From the NCBI RefSeq assembly GCF_042686195.1, contig NZ_JBHUOQ010000001.1, forward strand, positions 1,178,001 through 1,242,000: a stretch of DNA of 64,000 bases, written 5' to 3'. Positions 44,805 to 52,797 of the stretch are shown in pieces. The first letter of the stretch is position 1; each line of letters starts with the position of its first letter. The DNA comes from Corticicoccus populi (lineage in GTDB: Bacteria; Bacillota; Bacilli; Staphylococcales; Salinicoccaceae). Position numbers and translations under genes: made by a program. The notes beneath the pieces were generated by a model. That model was not told the origin of the DNA. It made no database searches and was given only the letters and a program-made list of their open reading frames with translations.

Positions 44805-45293
44805 TCATACTGTGATATAAATCGGCTGTTCTTTAATTTTAATCGACCGGTCCAGGACGCGGAGGGTTTTATCATACTGTTTTTCGCAGAATTTAAAATC
44901 CGCTTCAATATCAATGGTCGTCATATCATTAAAATGAATACGTGTCGGTAGAGAAGCGATCCCGCTTCTTGAAAATTGAAGCATACTGCATAAATTGAGC
45001 CAGAACGGATTCTTGTTTTTTGATACAGAAAGCGGGAACATCACAAACTGGCATCGTTCATCCATGACAATCGGACCCATTCTGTGTATATCATGCCTGA
45101 CTTTTAAATGATCCCGCCTCGCTTTTACGCTCGTCCCGTATTTATAAAGCAGGAGGTGATTCACAACAGACTCACTTGGAATTTTGGAATCATAAAAAGC
45201 AGCCGGATAATGAATCCTGCATAAATGTTCAGGATCCTTAATCGGTTCAATGTATTTTACATCCGGTATAAGTAAATGATAATTGTTCGGCAA
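44805..45293 (-). CDS. comK: ComK-like competence transcription factor
   Basis: 162 residues, TTG start 7 bases after GAGGAG. The order of conserved segments fits ComK: NHLLLYKYGTSVKARRDHLK, then HRMGPIVMDERCQFVMFPLS (compare HKPPIMVD and FLFPT in Bacillus ComK), WLNL and IHFNDMTTIDI. It is shorter than B. subtilis ComK (192 residues) at both ends. ComK activates late competence genes by binding paired AAAA-N5-TTTT boxes; one perfect box lies in the upstream intergenic region at 45429. It is divergent from a SigH-like sigma factor, and both are competence regulators in staphylococci. The weak start codon suggests limited basal synthesis. Confidence 0.75.
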   Translation of the reverse strand: MPNNYHLLIPDVKYIEPIKDPEHLCRIHYPAAFYDSKIPSESVVNHLLLYKYGTSVKARRDHLKVRHDIHRMGPIVMDERCQFVMFPLSVSKNKNPFWLNLCSMLQFSRSGIASLPTRIHFNDMTTIDIEADFKFCEKQYDKTLRVLDRSIKIKEQPIYITV

Positions 45294-45428
45294 TATGATT
45301 CTCCTCGTGTAATCAGTTTTTTAATTTTTTTAAATCCAAAACGGGATGATATGAACCCACCGCATAATTCCGCTTATTCCCGCTCTAATACTAAAAAGCA
45401 AATCGTCTTAACATGAACATTATATACT

Positions 45429-45441
45429 AAAATCTCATTTT
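45429..45441. promoter_or_regulatory. Candidate ComK AT-box
   Basis: AAAATCTCATTTT is a perfect AAAA-N5-TTTT half-site, ~136 bp before comK and ~160 bp before the sigma factor gene. A second box at the usual 8, 18 or 31 bp spacing is only imperfect, so binding is uncertain. The rest of the 307-bp divergent gap (45294-45600) is AT-rich with no other clear signal. Confidence 0.4.
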
Positions 45442-45600
45442 AAACACAATATTTTAACAATTATGTTATTTTTGTTAACTTTATGTAAAATAAAGCATTA
45501 ATTATACTTGTTAAGTCGTTATATTTTATGAATATTCTTTTATATAGTCTGTTTATCCGGAAATAACTGATTTATCGATAAATCCTTAGGACAATGAACA

Positions 45601-46101
45601 TTGAATAACACTGTTAACGAACGAGAACTCAACAGACTCATTACAGATTACGAACCCATGATTATGAGCATTATTAAACGCCTGAATATTTTATATGATA
45701 TTGAAGACTACATGCAGATCGGCCGTTCTGCAGTTCATCAGGCAGTGACGGCCTACAAAAAGGATGCAGCAAACGGTGCCGCACTCCCGCAGTTTGTCTA
45801 TACACGGGTGTACCAGCGGATGATTGACGAAATCCGCAAAACCAGCAGGTATACATCCAATGTCGACGTTACGGAAGATCTCGATGAGGGCATTGGTTTT
45901 TTATTCTCAAACACAGACAATCATATTGCACTGATCATTCATGACATGAAAAAACACTTAAACACACGTGAAGCTGCATGGTTCGAATTGATGCTTGACG
46001 GGTATAGTACAGCAGAGATTTCGCTCGTACTCGGTGTCAGCATGTCGACGGTTAAAAACATTCGAAAATCGGCAAGAAATAAAATAAAATCTCAACTATA
46101 G
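45601..46101 (+). CDS. sigH: SigH-like competence sigma factor
   Basis: 166 residues. The only plausible start is TTG, ~9 bases after AGGA. It has sigma-70 regions 2 (ITDYEPMIMSIIKRL, DYMQIGRSAVHQAV, ALPQFVYTRVYQRMIDEIRK) and 4 (LNTREAAWFELMLDGYSTAEISLVLGVSMSTVKNIRKSA helix-turn-helix). Size and features match staphylococcal SigH, which directs comE/comG competence operons; a plain ECF factor is possible but less likely next to comK. A four-codon ORF (ATG AAC ATT GAA TAA at 45594) overlaps the TTG in another frame and may affect initiation. No clear promoter was assigned. Confidence 0.75.
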   Translation: MNNTVNERELNRLITDYEPMIMSIIKRLNILYDIEDYMQIGRSAVHQAVTAYKKDAANGAALPQFVYTRVYQRMIDEIRKTSRYTSNVDVTEDLDEGIGFLFSNTDNHIALIIHDMKKHLNTREAAWFELMLDGYSTAEISLVLGVSMSTVKNIRKSARNKIKSQL

Positions 46102-46124
46102 ATTAATTTTACACTTTAAAACTG

Positions 46125-46153
46125 GTTACAATTTATGAAAATTATTGTATAAT
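46125..46153 (+). promoter_or_regulatory. Promoter of the DUF2187 gene
   Basis: TATAAT at 46148-46153 with a weak GGTTAC -35 at 17 bases, 31 bases before the start codon. Confidence 0.4.
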
Positions 46154-46184
46154 GTGTGGCAATGATTGTTTGGAGGTTGGTCTT

Positions 46185-46364
46185 ATGGAAGAAGCGAAAG
46201 TTGGCAGTATTGTAGAATTTGACGGAATGAAGGGGAAAGTTGAGAAAGTCAACGAGAACTCTGTCATTGTCGACATCACGATGAATGAAAACTTCGATGA
46301 GCACGAAATGTTTGAAAAAACAGTGGTAAACCACAAACGTTATAAGATTATTCAGGAAGCGTAA
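46185..46364 (+). CDS. DUF2187 (YkvS-like) small protein
   Basis: 59 residues, using the ATG after GGAGGT rather than the ATG at 46152, which overlaps the promoter. The compact beta sequence (AKVGSIVEFDGMKGKVEKV, NSVIVDITM, EKTVVNHKRYKII) is characteristic of the DUF2187/YkvS family, small KOW-like proteins widespread in Bacillota and of unknown role. It is a single-gene unit closed by a strong terminator. Confidence 0.8.
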   Translation: MEEAKVGSIVEFDGMKGKVEKVNENSVIVDITMNENFDEHEMFEKTVVNHKRYKIIQEA

Positions 46365-46387
46365 TACACCTGGATTTTTTATACTGA

Positions 46388-46420
46388 CTGAGATGTATTC
46401 ATATACATCTCAGTTTTTTT
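46388..46420. terminator. Bidirectional terminator
   Basis: Perfect ten-base stem CTGAGATGTA / TACATCTCAG with a six-base loop and seven Ts. It serves the gene ending at 46364 and the convergent desR. Confidence 0.9.
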
Positions 46421-47018
46421 ATTTCAGCCAGCCTTTTTCTTTAACAGTAGTAATGGCTTCTATCCGGTTTTTAGCGCCGAGTTTATCAAGGATAATCGAT
46501 ACATAATTTCTGATGGTACCTCCTGAGAGCCCGAGAATCTTCGCCGTGTCTTTAGTAGTCAAACCGTCTGCCAGGTGCTGCATGATTTCTATCTCACGGC
46601 GGGTTAACGGATTATCCATTTCAAAGGCAATATCAATTAATTCCGGTGAGAACACGCGCTCTCCTTTAATGACGCGTCGGATGGAAGCTGCGAGTGTTTC
46701 ACTCGGGGTATCTTTTAATAAATAGCCTCTGACACCCGCTTCTTTCGCGCGCTGAAAATAGCCAGGACGCATAAAGGTGGTCAGTATCATCACTTTGGCA
46801 TCCCCGCCTTTTAACGCTTCTGCCGCATCAAGTCCTGTCATCACCGGCATTTCAATATCCATCAGACAGACATCCGGCGATAATGTTTCAACCATTTCAA
46901 GCATTTCTTTCCCGTTCGATGCTTTACCGATGACCGTCATGTCCGCCTCCATATCAAGAAGTGCCCCGAGGGCGCCGAGCAGGAGGGTCTGATCTTCTGC
47001 AATTACTATTTTAATCAT
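46419..47018 (-). CDS. desR: Response regulator DesR
   Basis: 199 residues. Receiver domain with phospho-acceptor Asp54 (CLMDIEMP), Thr/Lys signature (MILTTF, YLLKDTPSE), then a LuxR/NarL helix-turn-helix (LTRREIEIMQHLADGLTTKDTAKILGLS, GTIRNYVSIIL). Very close to B. subtilis DesR, down to KNRIEAIT and the KEKGW end. Phosphorylated DesR activates the lipid desaturase gene in the cold. Its ATG overlaps the desK stop (ATGA), so the two are translationally coupled. A candidate operator lies upstream of des. Confidence 0.9.
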   Translation of the reverse strand: MIKIVIAEDQTLLLGALGALLDMEADMTVIGKASNGKEMLEMVETLSPDVCLMDIEMPVMTGLDAAEALKGGDAKVMILTTFMRPGYFQRAKEAGVRGYLLKDTPSETLAASIRRVIKGERVFSPELIDIAFEMDNPLTRREIEIMQHLADGLTTKDTAKILGLSGGTIRNYVSIILDKLGAKNRIEAITTVKEKGWLK

Positions 47019-48142
47019 TGTATCTCTCCTATCTGCTTCAGAACTTTTGGAATCGTAATGTTCACTTCAAATCCCTCTATCGTTTTTATCGTATCCATTT
47101 CACCGTTGATGAATGACAGGCGTTCCTTCATGCCGTCGAGCCCGTTGCCGTATCCATATTCGAGTCCGCTGTTCTTCCCGTTATCTGTTACCTTTAAATG
47201 AAAATCTTTCTCCGTCTCAACAAGCTGCATCATGCATTCAGTGGCGCCGCTGTGCTTGACGACGTTATTCACCGCTTCTTTCAGGCACATGCTGAGCACA
47301 TTTTCGATAAGAGCGGGAAGACGGCTGATGTCTGCTTCAATAATCAGTTCTTTACGGATATCTGCAGCTTTTAAAAGCTGCTGGATATGATTCAGTTCCT
47401 CATGAATCGTAATCTTTTTCATATCACTGACCATTTCACGGACTTCTTTTAATGCAAGCCTTGAAGACTGCTCAATATCATGGAGTTCTTTTTTGGCAGC
47501 TTCCGGATCTTTATCCATCAGTTTCCTGGATAATTCACTTTTCAAACCGATAACTGACAGCTTCTGACCGAGCGTATCATGAAGGTCCCTTGCGATACGG
47601 TGGCGTTCTTCGATAATTGCGAGCTCCGCAATTTTCTGATTGGCATCATCAAGCTGCACCTCAAGTGCCTCCTGACGGATGCGGTTTCTGATATTAATCG
47701 GAATCAGTATTACGCCGAGTATCGTCATAATTAAAAACGGCAGATATCCGAGAAACAGTTCAAAGTTGTTGAAAAATCCTAGTGTCACAGCACCTGTTGT
47801 CGTCACCAGGTGAATGACATACATCGTAATGAAACCAGATCTGCTTTTAATATGACCGACATAAAAAGCGATAAACAATGAAAAATACACATAACCGTAC
47901 AGTACGGACATGACAATATTCATCACAAACTGGAGACTTAAGCCGATATAAATCCGCACTCCATGTGTCCGGTAAGACATCCAGAACACCGCAAAGAACA
48001 ACATTGTGACAACGATACCGACCGCAATCTCCCACGTTGTGTTGGAACGGAATATAAAGTAAAACGGTAAAATACAGAACAACAGCCATATGTATAAATT
48101 AAGCCCTGTATTTCTTGCGAAGATATAGTACCATTCCTTCAC
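47015..48142 (-). CDS. desK: Thermosensor histidine kinase DesK
   Basis: Four or five membrane segments in the N-terminal ~150 residues sense membrane thickness. A HisKA_3 dimerisation domain follows with EERHRIARDLHDTLGQKLS (phospho-His in DLHD), then a HATPase domain (CLKEAVNNVVKHS, GYGNGLDGMKERL). It controls DesR by kinase or phosphatase action. Start chosen as the GTG 10 bases after AAAGGA; an ATG at 48178 is in frame but has no ribosome site. It is followed directly by desR and separated from des by a terminator. Confidence 0.9.
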   Translation of the reverse strand: MKEWYYIFARNTGLNLYIWLLFCILPFYFIFRSNTTWEIAVGIVVTMLFFAVFWMSYRTHGVRIYIGLSLQFVMNIVMSVLYGYVYFSLFIAFYVGHIKSRSGFITMYVIHLVTTTGAVTLGFFNNFELFLGYLPFLIMTILGVILIPINIRNRIRQEALEVQLDDANQKIAELAIIEERHRIARDLHDTLGQKLSVIGLKSELSRKLMDKDPEAAKKELHDIEQSSRLALKEVREMVSDMKKITIHEELNHIQQLLKAADIRKELIIEADISRLPALIENVLSMCLKEAVNNVVKHSGATECMMQLVETEKDFHLKVTDNGKNSGLEYGYGNGLDGMKERLSFINGEMDTIKTIEGFEVNITIPKVLKQIGEIQ

Positions 48143-48246
48143 TCTGGTCACGTCCTTTCTTAATTTATATTCTATCATTTTCTGTGAAATTCCGTATCAA
48201 TACTGTATCCCTGTTATATTTTAAGGACCGCATGAAATCCGGTATT

Positions 48247-48288
48247 ATAAAAACCCGCTGCAGCTGAATCATTCAGCCGGAACGGGTT
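48247..48288 (-). terminator. Terminator between des and desK
   Basis: Hairpin with AACCCG/CGGGTT and inner GCTGAA/TTCAGC stems (48252-48288) followed on the minus strand by a T-run. It separates des from desKR, so the kinase pair depends on read-through or its own promoter. Confidence 0.8.
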
Positions 48289-48294
48289 CGAAAT

Positions 48295-49320
48295 TTAGCC
48301 GAGTGTCGGACGCTGTGTTCTGTTTTCAAGATAGCGTCTCATCTCTTTGAAACTGATGAATGTTTTCTGTTCTTCATCATACAGTCTGAATTTTAAGGAC
48401 TCCAGGCTGGTCTTTAATGTGATGGTCGTTGCCTTATGAAGCGGCGGCGTGTTCTCATGTGCTTTTTCAAGATGATAGTTCGGCACTCTCGGTGCGAGGT
48501 GATGCACATGGTGATAACCGATACTTCCTGTCACCCACTCAAGCCACTTCGGCAGTTTGTAGTAGGAGCTGCCGTCTACTGCCGCCTTTACGAAATCCCA
48601 CTCTGATTCGTTTTCAAAGTATGAGTCTTCGAATTGATGCTGGACATAAAACAACCAGATACCTGCGATGCCGGCAATATAAATAATCGGAAGCTGTACC
48701 AGCAGAATCACGTGCCAGCCGAGTGTAAAGCCGATGAACAGATAAACAGCAACGAGAATCACATTGATTAAGTAAGTGTTCAGACGTTCTTTTTTCTTCG
48801 GTTTTCTTCTGTTGAAACGATTCACGCCTAAAAACAACTGGAAGGGTCCGAGTCCGAACATGACAATCGGATTTCTGTACAGCCTGTACTGCAGACGTTT
48901 CCACTTCCCTGCTGCCTCATATTCTTTTACCGTCATTACCCAGATATCACCGATACCCCGCTTATCCAAATTACCGCTTGTCGCGTGGTGGATGGAATGG
49001 TCTTTCTTCCACTTTTCATAAGCGAAGTGTGTAATCACACCTGTAAATGTACCAATAAAGTCATTTAGCTTTTTATTCTTAAAAAACGATCCGTGGGCAC
49101 AGTCATGAAAAATGATAAACGACCGGATCATAAAGCCTGATGCGAGTATGCTGAACGGCAGGCTCAGCCAAAATGAGATGCTGAGTGTCTGCCAGGCGAG
49201 CACCCATAATATAAAAAACGGCAGTATTGTATTTAATAGTTGGATGATGCTTGTTTTTGTCTGTGATTTTGCGTAGGGCACGACTGCTTTTCTCAGTGCG
49301 GCCTGTTTTTCTTTTGTCAT
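48295..49320 (-). CDS. des: Membrane fatty-acid desaturase Des
   Basis: 341 residues from the ATG 7 bases after AGAGGA; the frame runs to 49419 without a ribosome site. Di-iron membrane desaturase with three histidine boxes: FHDCAHGSF, DHSIHHATSG and GYHHVHHLAP. Several membrane segments surround them. It introduces a double bond into phospholipid acyl chains using O2 and an electron donor, restoring fluidity after cold shock. The adjacent DesK/DesR pair supports the assignment. The promoter region has a weak -35, as expected for an activator-dependent gene. Confidence 0.9.
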   Translation of the reverse strand: MTKEKQAALRKAVVPYAKSQTKTSIIQLLNTILPFFILWVLAWQTLSISFWLSLPFSILASGFMIRSFIIFHDCAHGSFFKNKKLNDFIGTFTGVITHFAYEKWKKDHSIHHATSGNLDKRGIGDIWVMTVKEYEAAGKWKRLQYRLYRNPIVMFGLGPFQLFLGVNRFNRRKPKKKERLNTYLINVILVAVYLFIGFTLGWHVILLVQLPIIYIAGIAGIWLFYVQHQFEDSYFENESEWDFVKAAVDGSSYYKLPKWLEWVTGSIGYHHVHHLAPRVPNYHLEKAHENTPPLHKATTITLKTSLESLKFRLYDEEQKTFISFKEMRRYLENRTQRPTLG

Positions 49321-49412
49321 TTCAATTCCTCTTCTCCTGATACTGTAGCACTTTATCATGAGTATGAAGTAAATTCGACTGTATAGATAGACCCATGTGT
49401 CAGGTGTTCGAT

Positions 49413-49426
49413 ATGACAAATGTCAT
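49413..49426. promoter_or_regulatory. Candidate DesR operator upstream of des
   Basis: ATGACA-AA-TGTCAT, perfect six-base inverted repeat, ~95 bases before the des start and upstream of where a promoter would lie. The assignment to DesR rests on position. Confidence 0.45.
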
Positions 49427-49560
49427 GTTAAAAATATCAATAATGTTAAAAGTGATATTTAGTGTTTTTTGTTAGTTAAAATATACTTAATTTTCTAATA
49501 ATACTGTGTATAATGGAAAGAAGTCTTTTATTATTAATACGTTGGATTGGAGGCAGACTG

Positions 49561-50382
49561 ATGGATAAAACTATCGCACTTTTCGGGGCCGGCAATGTGG
49601 CTGAGGCACTGATATCAGGAATTACACGGAGCCGTATCATACCACCGGAGCGTCTTTTGGTGACGAACCGGAAAAATAAGGCGCGTCTTAATTATATTGA
49701 GGATAAATACGGTGTCCGCTGCACCCATGAGGCAGAACAGATGCTTGTTGAAGCGGATATTTTAATACTTGCGATGAAGCCATATGATGCTTCTGAATAT
49801 CTCGAGTGGCTGAAACACCATGTAACACCGGGACATTTGATTATTTCTGTCATCGCCGGTTTGTCGATTGAACAGATTGAATCCTCCCTCGGCGGTGAAG
49901 TAAAAGTCATCCGCTCCATGCCGAATACATCTGCACTTGTCGGTGAGTCCGCGACCGGCATGGCCCGGGGAACTCATGTTTCAGATGACGATTTACTGCT
50001 CGCAGAGACACTGCTTGAAACACTCGGTCTCGTGAAAATCGTAAAGGAAAAAGACCTTCATATGATTACCGCGATTGCCGGATCCGGACCGGCATTTTTC
50101 TACTATATGATTGAAGCAATGGAGGAAGTCGCGGTTGAGTCAGGAGTCGACCCTGCTGCTGCGACGGAACTACTGACACAGACTTTAATCGGTGCCGGTA
50201 AAATGCTTAAGTCATCAGGTGAAACACCGGAGCAGCTCCGCATCAATATCACGAGTCCTGCAGGCGTCACTGATGTCGGTTTAAAGCAGCTTGAATCCGA
50301 TGATTTCAAGAAAATTTTAAGAACAGGCATCCGTCGTGCCCGCGACCGTTCGATTGAAATTTCCGAAGAACTTGATGAGTAA
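49561..50382 (+). CDS. proC: Pyrroline-5-carboxylate reductase
   Basis: 273 residues from the ATG 8 bases after GGAGG. N-terminal NAD(P)-binding GAGNVAEALISGI, then the family segments ADILILAMKP, ISVIAGLSIEQI, VIRSMPNTSALVGES, AGSGPAFFYYMIEAM and the C-terminal signature NITSPAGVTDVGLKQLE. It reduces pyrroline-5-carboxylate to proline, the last step of proline synthesis, also relevant to osmotic adaptation. Monocistronic, with a TATAAT at 49509-49514 and a terminator right after it. Confidence 0.95.
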   Translation: MDKTIALFGAGNVAEALISGITRSRIIPPERLLVTNRKNKARLNYIEDKYGVRCTHEAEQMLVEADILILAMKPYDASEYLEWLKHHVTPGHLIISVIAGLSIEQIESSLGGEVKVIRSMPNTSALVGESATGMARGTHVSDDDLLLAETLLETLGLVKIVKEKDLHMITAIAGSGPAFFYYMIEAMEEVAVESGVDPAAATELLTQTLIGAGKMLKSSGETPEQLRINITSPAGVTDVGLKQLESDDFKKILRTGIRRARDRSIEISEELDE

Positions 50383-50421
50383 GGTGTGTTGGGGAGTGTT
50401 ATCTAAATGAAAATATTTGAG

Positions 50422-50450
50422 AAGCTGTCATTACTGAATGGCAGCTTTTT
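50422..50450 (+). terminator. Terminator after proC
   Basis: Stem AAGCTGTCATT / AATGGCAGCTT with one wobble and a four-base loop, followed by TTTTT. Confidence 0.85.
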
Positions 50451-50484
50451 ATAATGATTGCTTCATTTTAGTAGAGGGTGGGTT

Positions 50485-50835
50485 TTATTCCTCATCCTTA
50501 CCCTCTGTCTTATTCATTTCATTCAATAATTTTTGATAATCGTTTTTAAGTATATAAATACTGACCTTGCTTACTGCACCCTTGGATTTATAAAAACTGA
50601 CCAGATTGTATTTCGTACCGGTCGAACCGAGCATACCGAGAATAAAATCCATCGCTTTAAAGCAATCCGGATCAATACCGGCATCAAAAGAATTCGATAT
50701 ATCGATGCTGATGATGTCCTCAAAATCTTCGTCTGTCATATCACTTTCTGAATACCTCACCTTTTGATGATGAATATTGTTGACTCTGCAGAATGTCCTG
50801 ACAGCATCTTTAAAATAATTTTCTTCAAAGTACAT
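50485..50835 (-). CDS. Small protein of unknown function
   Basis: 116 residues, ATG after a good GGGAGG site, so a real gene is likely. Acidic N-terminal half (SESDMTDEDFEDIISIDIS), central FKAMDFILGMLG, and a C-terminal strand-helix (VSKVSIYILKNDYQKLLNEMNK). No signal peptide, membrane segment or motif recognised. It is a single-gene unit transcribed toward proC, just left of the 142-bp repeats. Confidence 0.65.
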   Translation of the reverse strand: MYFEENYFKDAVRTFCRVNNIHHQKVRYSESDMTDEDFEDIISIDISNSFDAGIDPDCFKAMDFILGMLGSTGTKYNLVSFYKSKGAVSKVSIYILKNDYQKLLNEMNKTEGKDEE

Positions 50836-50890
50836 TGAAAGTCCTCCCTTTTTATAAATATCATACTACGAACAGGAATTTTAGGCGGAT

Positions 50891-51572
50891 GTCGCGTTTA
50901 TGAAGGGATTGGGACGCGACAGATTGTTGGATTGGCGGTCAGCTGTGGCATTTTCTCCTGAAATATGACACAGCTTTAGGTGTTTCTGGTGACCTGTAGC
51001 GCTCAGCGATACAGATTACATCATTTAAAGATTCTGTCCCGTTTACGGGGTTGAAACGACACAGATTGTTGAATTCCCAGCAGGCTGTGTCGTTACGCCC
51101 TGAAATACGACACAGCTTTAGGTGTTTCTGGTGATCTGTAGCGCTCAGCGATACAGATTACATCATTTAAAGATTCTGTCGCGTTTACGGGGTTGAAACG
51201 ACACAGATTGTTGGATTGCCGGATGGCTGTGGCGTTTCCTCTTGAAATATGACACAGCTTTACGTATTTCGGGTGACCTGTAGCGCTCGGCGGCACAGAT
51301 TACATCATTTAAAGATTCTGTCACGTTTACGGGGTTGAAACGACACAGGTTGTTGAATTCCCAGCAGGCTGTGGCGTTTTCCACTTAAATACGACACAGC
51401 TTTACGTATTTCGGGTCACCTGTGGCGCTCGGCGACACAGATTACATCATTTAAAGATTCTGTCGCGTTTACGGAATAAAAACGATACAGATAGACGGAT
51501 TCTCTGCAAGCTGTGGCGTTACGCCCTAAAATACGACACAGCTTTACGCATTTCGGATCACCTGTAGCGCCG
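50891..51572. repeat. Non-coding tandem repeat, period 142 bp, about 4.8 copies
   Basis: Units begin at GTCGCGTTTA-like sequence at 50891, 51036, 51178, 51320 and 51462; the last is partial. The first spacing is 145 bp and all later ones exactly 142 bp. Every unit holds the segments ACAGATTACATCATTTAAAG and GACACAGCTTTA and an inverted repeat, perfect over 10 bases in the second unit (51084-51093 with 51107-51116). A period of 142 is not a multiple of three, so frames drift and the short ORFs here are not genes. The rest of the 838-bp gap (50836-51673) holds only the terminator listed next. Confidence 0.85.
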
Positions 51573-51609
51573 GAACATGTCGTCCTGAGACCCTCTCAAC
51601 ACAAAACCA

Positions 51610-51660
51610 GGTCCTCCCCCAGAAAATAACCCTGGATTCTCTTTTCGGAGGACCCAGGGT
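51610..51660 (-). terminator. Terminator after the 51674 gene, with alternative pairing
   Basis: Minus-strand hairpin AACCCTGG / CCAGGGTT followed by TATTTT. An alternative stem GGTCCTCC (51610-51617) / GGAGGACC (51647-51654) uses part of the same bases, so the two structures exclude each other. Confidence 0.6.
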
Positions 51661-51673
51661 TTTTATTTCATAA

Positions 51674-52702
51674 TTATAAATGATAGTAAATCTGATCTAC
51701 GAGGTTCAAGTCATCGCTGTTGGCTGCGATTTCCTGATTCATCTGCTTGACTGTGTGTCCGATGTATTCGAATGAAGTCATCCGCCGCTTGAATTCAATA
51801 TCGATGGACATCACGTAGCCGCTGTGATGGTGGTGATATAAAGGAATATCCCCACCCTTTGGAATCTGGTCTGCCATATGTCTTTCAGAAGTGTCTTTAC
51901 TGACCACATCGTCATCAACCTCACCGCCGGTAATGACGATGCCGACACCTTCTAAGTCATCGAGGAGTTCTTTTTTGCTGTCATCGTAGTTACTGAGAAT
52001 CGCAATAACGTAATCTGTTTCCTCATTATCATAAATATATCTGAGCGTCCGTCTGATTGCGGGTGCTATTTTTGATATGTGGACAATCGGTTCTTCTGAT
52101 GATGAAGCGTTTTTACGGCTCCGGTGATTTAAGTTCAGCTTTTTATACCGGCTTTCAATCATGTTCCAGCTGCTGCCTGCCCCGGTGTACTCGTCCCCGG
52201 AATTTTTCGATGCAGCAGTAGAATCGGTCAGCTTTTTATCGCTCGGATAAATACTTTTCACTGCATCCGACACATCGGACGGTCCTGCATATGCACCGAG
52301 TACGGCAACTTTCATACCTTTAATGTTCAACATTAAATATGGTTCTCCGAAAAATGGTTCTTTTGTCAACGGGTGAACCAGGTTACAGCTCATAAACGGC
52401 GGGATTGAGAAGCCGAGTGCCCGCCTCAACTTGGAAATATTCGATAAATCATTTTTGTTCAACGATGCGAAATCATATTTCATATAATTCATCGCAGTAA
52501 TACTCGGGTTTCTGACACCGGTACTCTTCTGATCAATTCCGAGCGTACCGCCGAGATCAAATGTCATCAGGTGCTGCCCGTCATCGAGCACTAAATTTCT
52601 GTTATACCTCGAAACTCCGGCAAGTGTCGGGCCGGACATTTCGCCGAGACGTCCAGCCATCTGCTGGGTAATCATTAGCTTTACATTAAAAAATTCCTGC
52701 AT
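51674..52702 (-). CDS. 5'-nucleotidase/calcineurin-type phosphoesterase relative lacking metal ligands
   Basis: 342 residues, ATG 9 bases after AAGGGG. The order of segments follows the metallophosphatase domain of UshA-like proteins: a start strand, LVLDDGQHLMTFDLGGTL, a PPFMSCNLVHPLTKEPFFGEPYLML stretch (compare ISANVVD..EPLF..PY), VAVLGAYAGP, YVIAILSNYDDSKKELL and GVGIVITGGE. But the canonical DxH, GDxxD, GNHE and GGHTH metal ligands are absent. There is no signal peptide and no C-terminal nucleotidase domain. Probably a non-catalytic or altered-function relative. It is followed by a terminator, and lies 95 bp after the Ktr gene on the same strand. Confidence 0.55.
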   Translation of the reverse strand: MQEFFNVKLMITQQMAGRLGEMSGPTLAGVSRYNRNLVLDDGQHLMTFDLGGTLGIDQKSTGVRNPSITAMNYMKYDFASLNKNDLSNISKLRRALGFSIPPFMSCNLVHPLTKEPFFGEPYLMLNIKGMKVAVLGAYAGPSDVSDAVKSIYPSDKKLTDSTAASKNSGDEYTGAGSSWNMIESRYKKLNLNHRSRKNASSSEEPIVHISKIAPAIRRTLRYIYDNEETDYVIAILSNYDDSKKELLDDLEGVGIVITGGEVDDDVVSKDTSERHMADQIPKGGDIPLYHHHHSGYVMSIDIEFKRRMTSFEYIGHTVKQMNQEIAANSDDLNLVDQIYYHL

Positions 52703-52797
52703 ATTTTCGTGCCCCTTCCTAAAAAACTGTACGGGTTTTTATTCCAATTACTTATATCATACCATCTATCGATCTCAATAATCACTTACAAATGATA

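Noticed and set aside
51093..51384. Two overlapping minus-strand ORFs with similar sequence
   Set aside because: They lie inside the 142-bp repeats. The period is not divisible by three, so each copy is read in a different frame, and no ribosome site is present.
50891..51572. CRISPR array
   Set aside because: Units are 142 bp without the short-repeat/variable-spacer pattern, and no cas genes are nearby.
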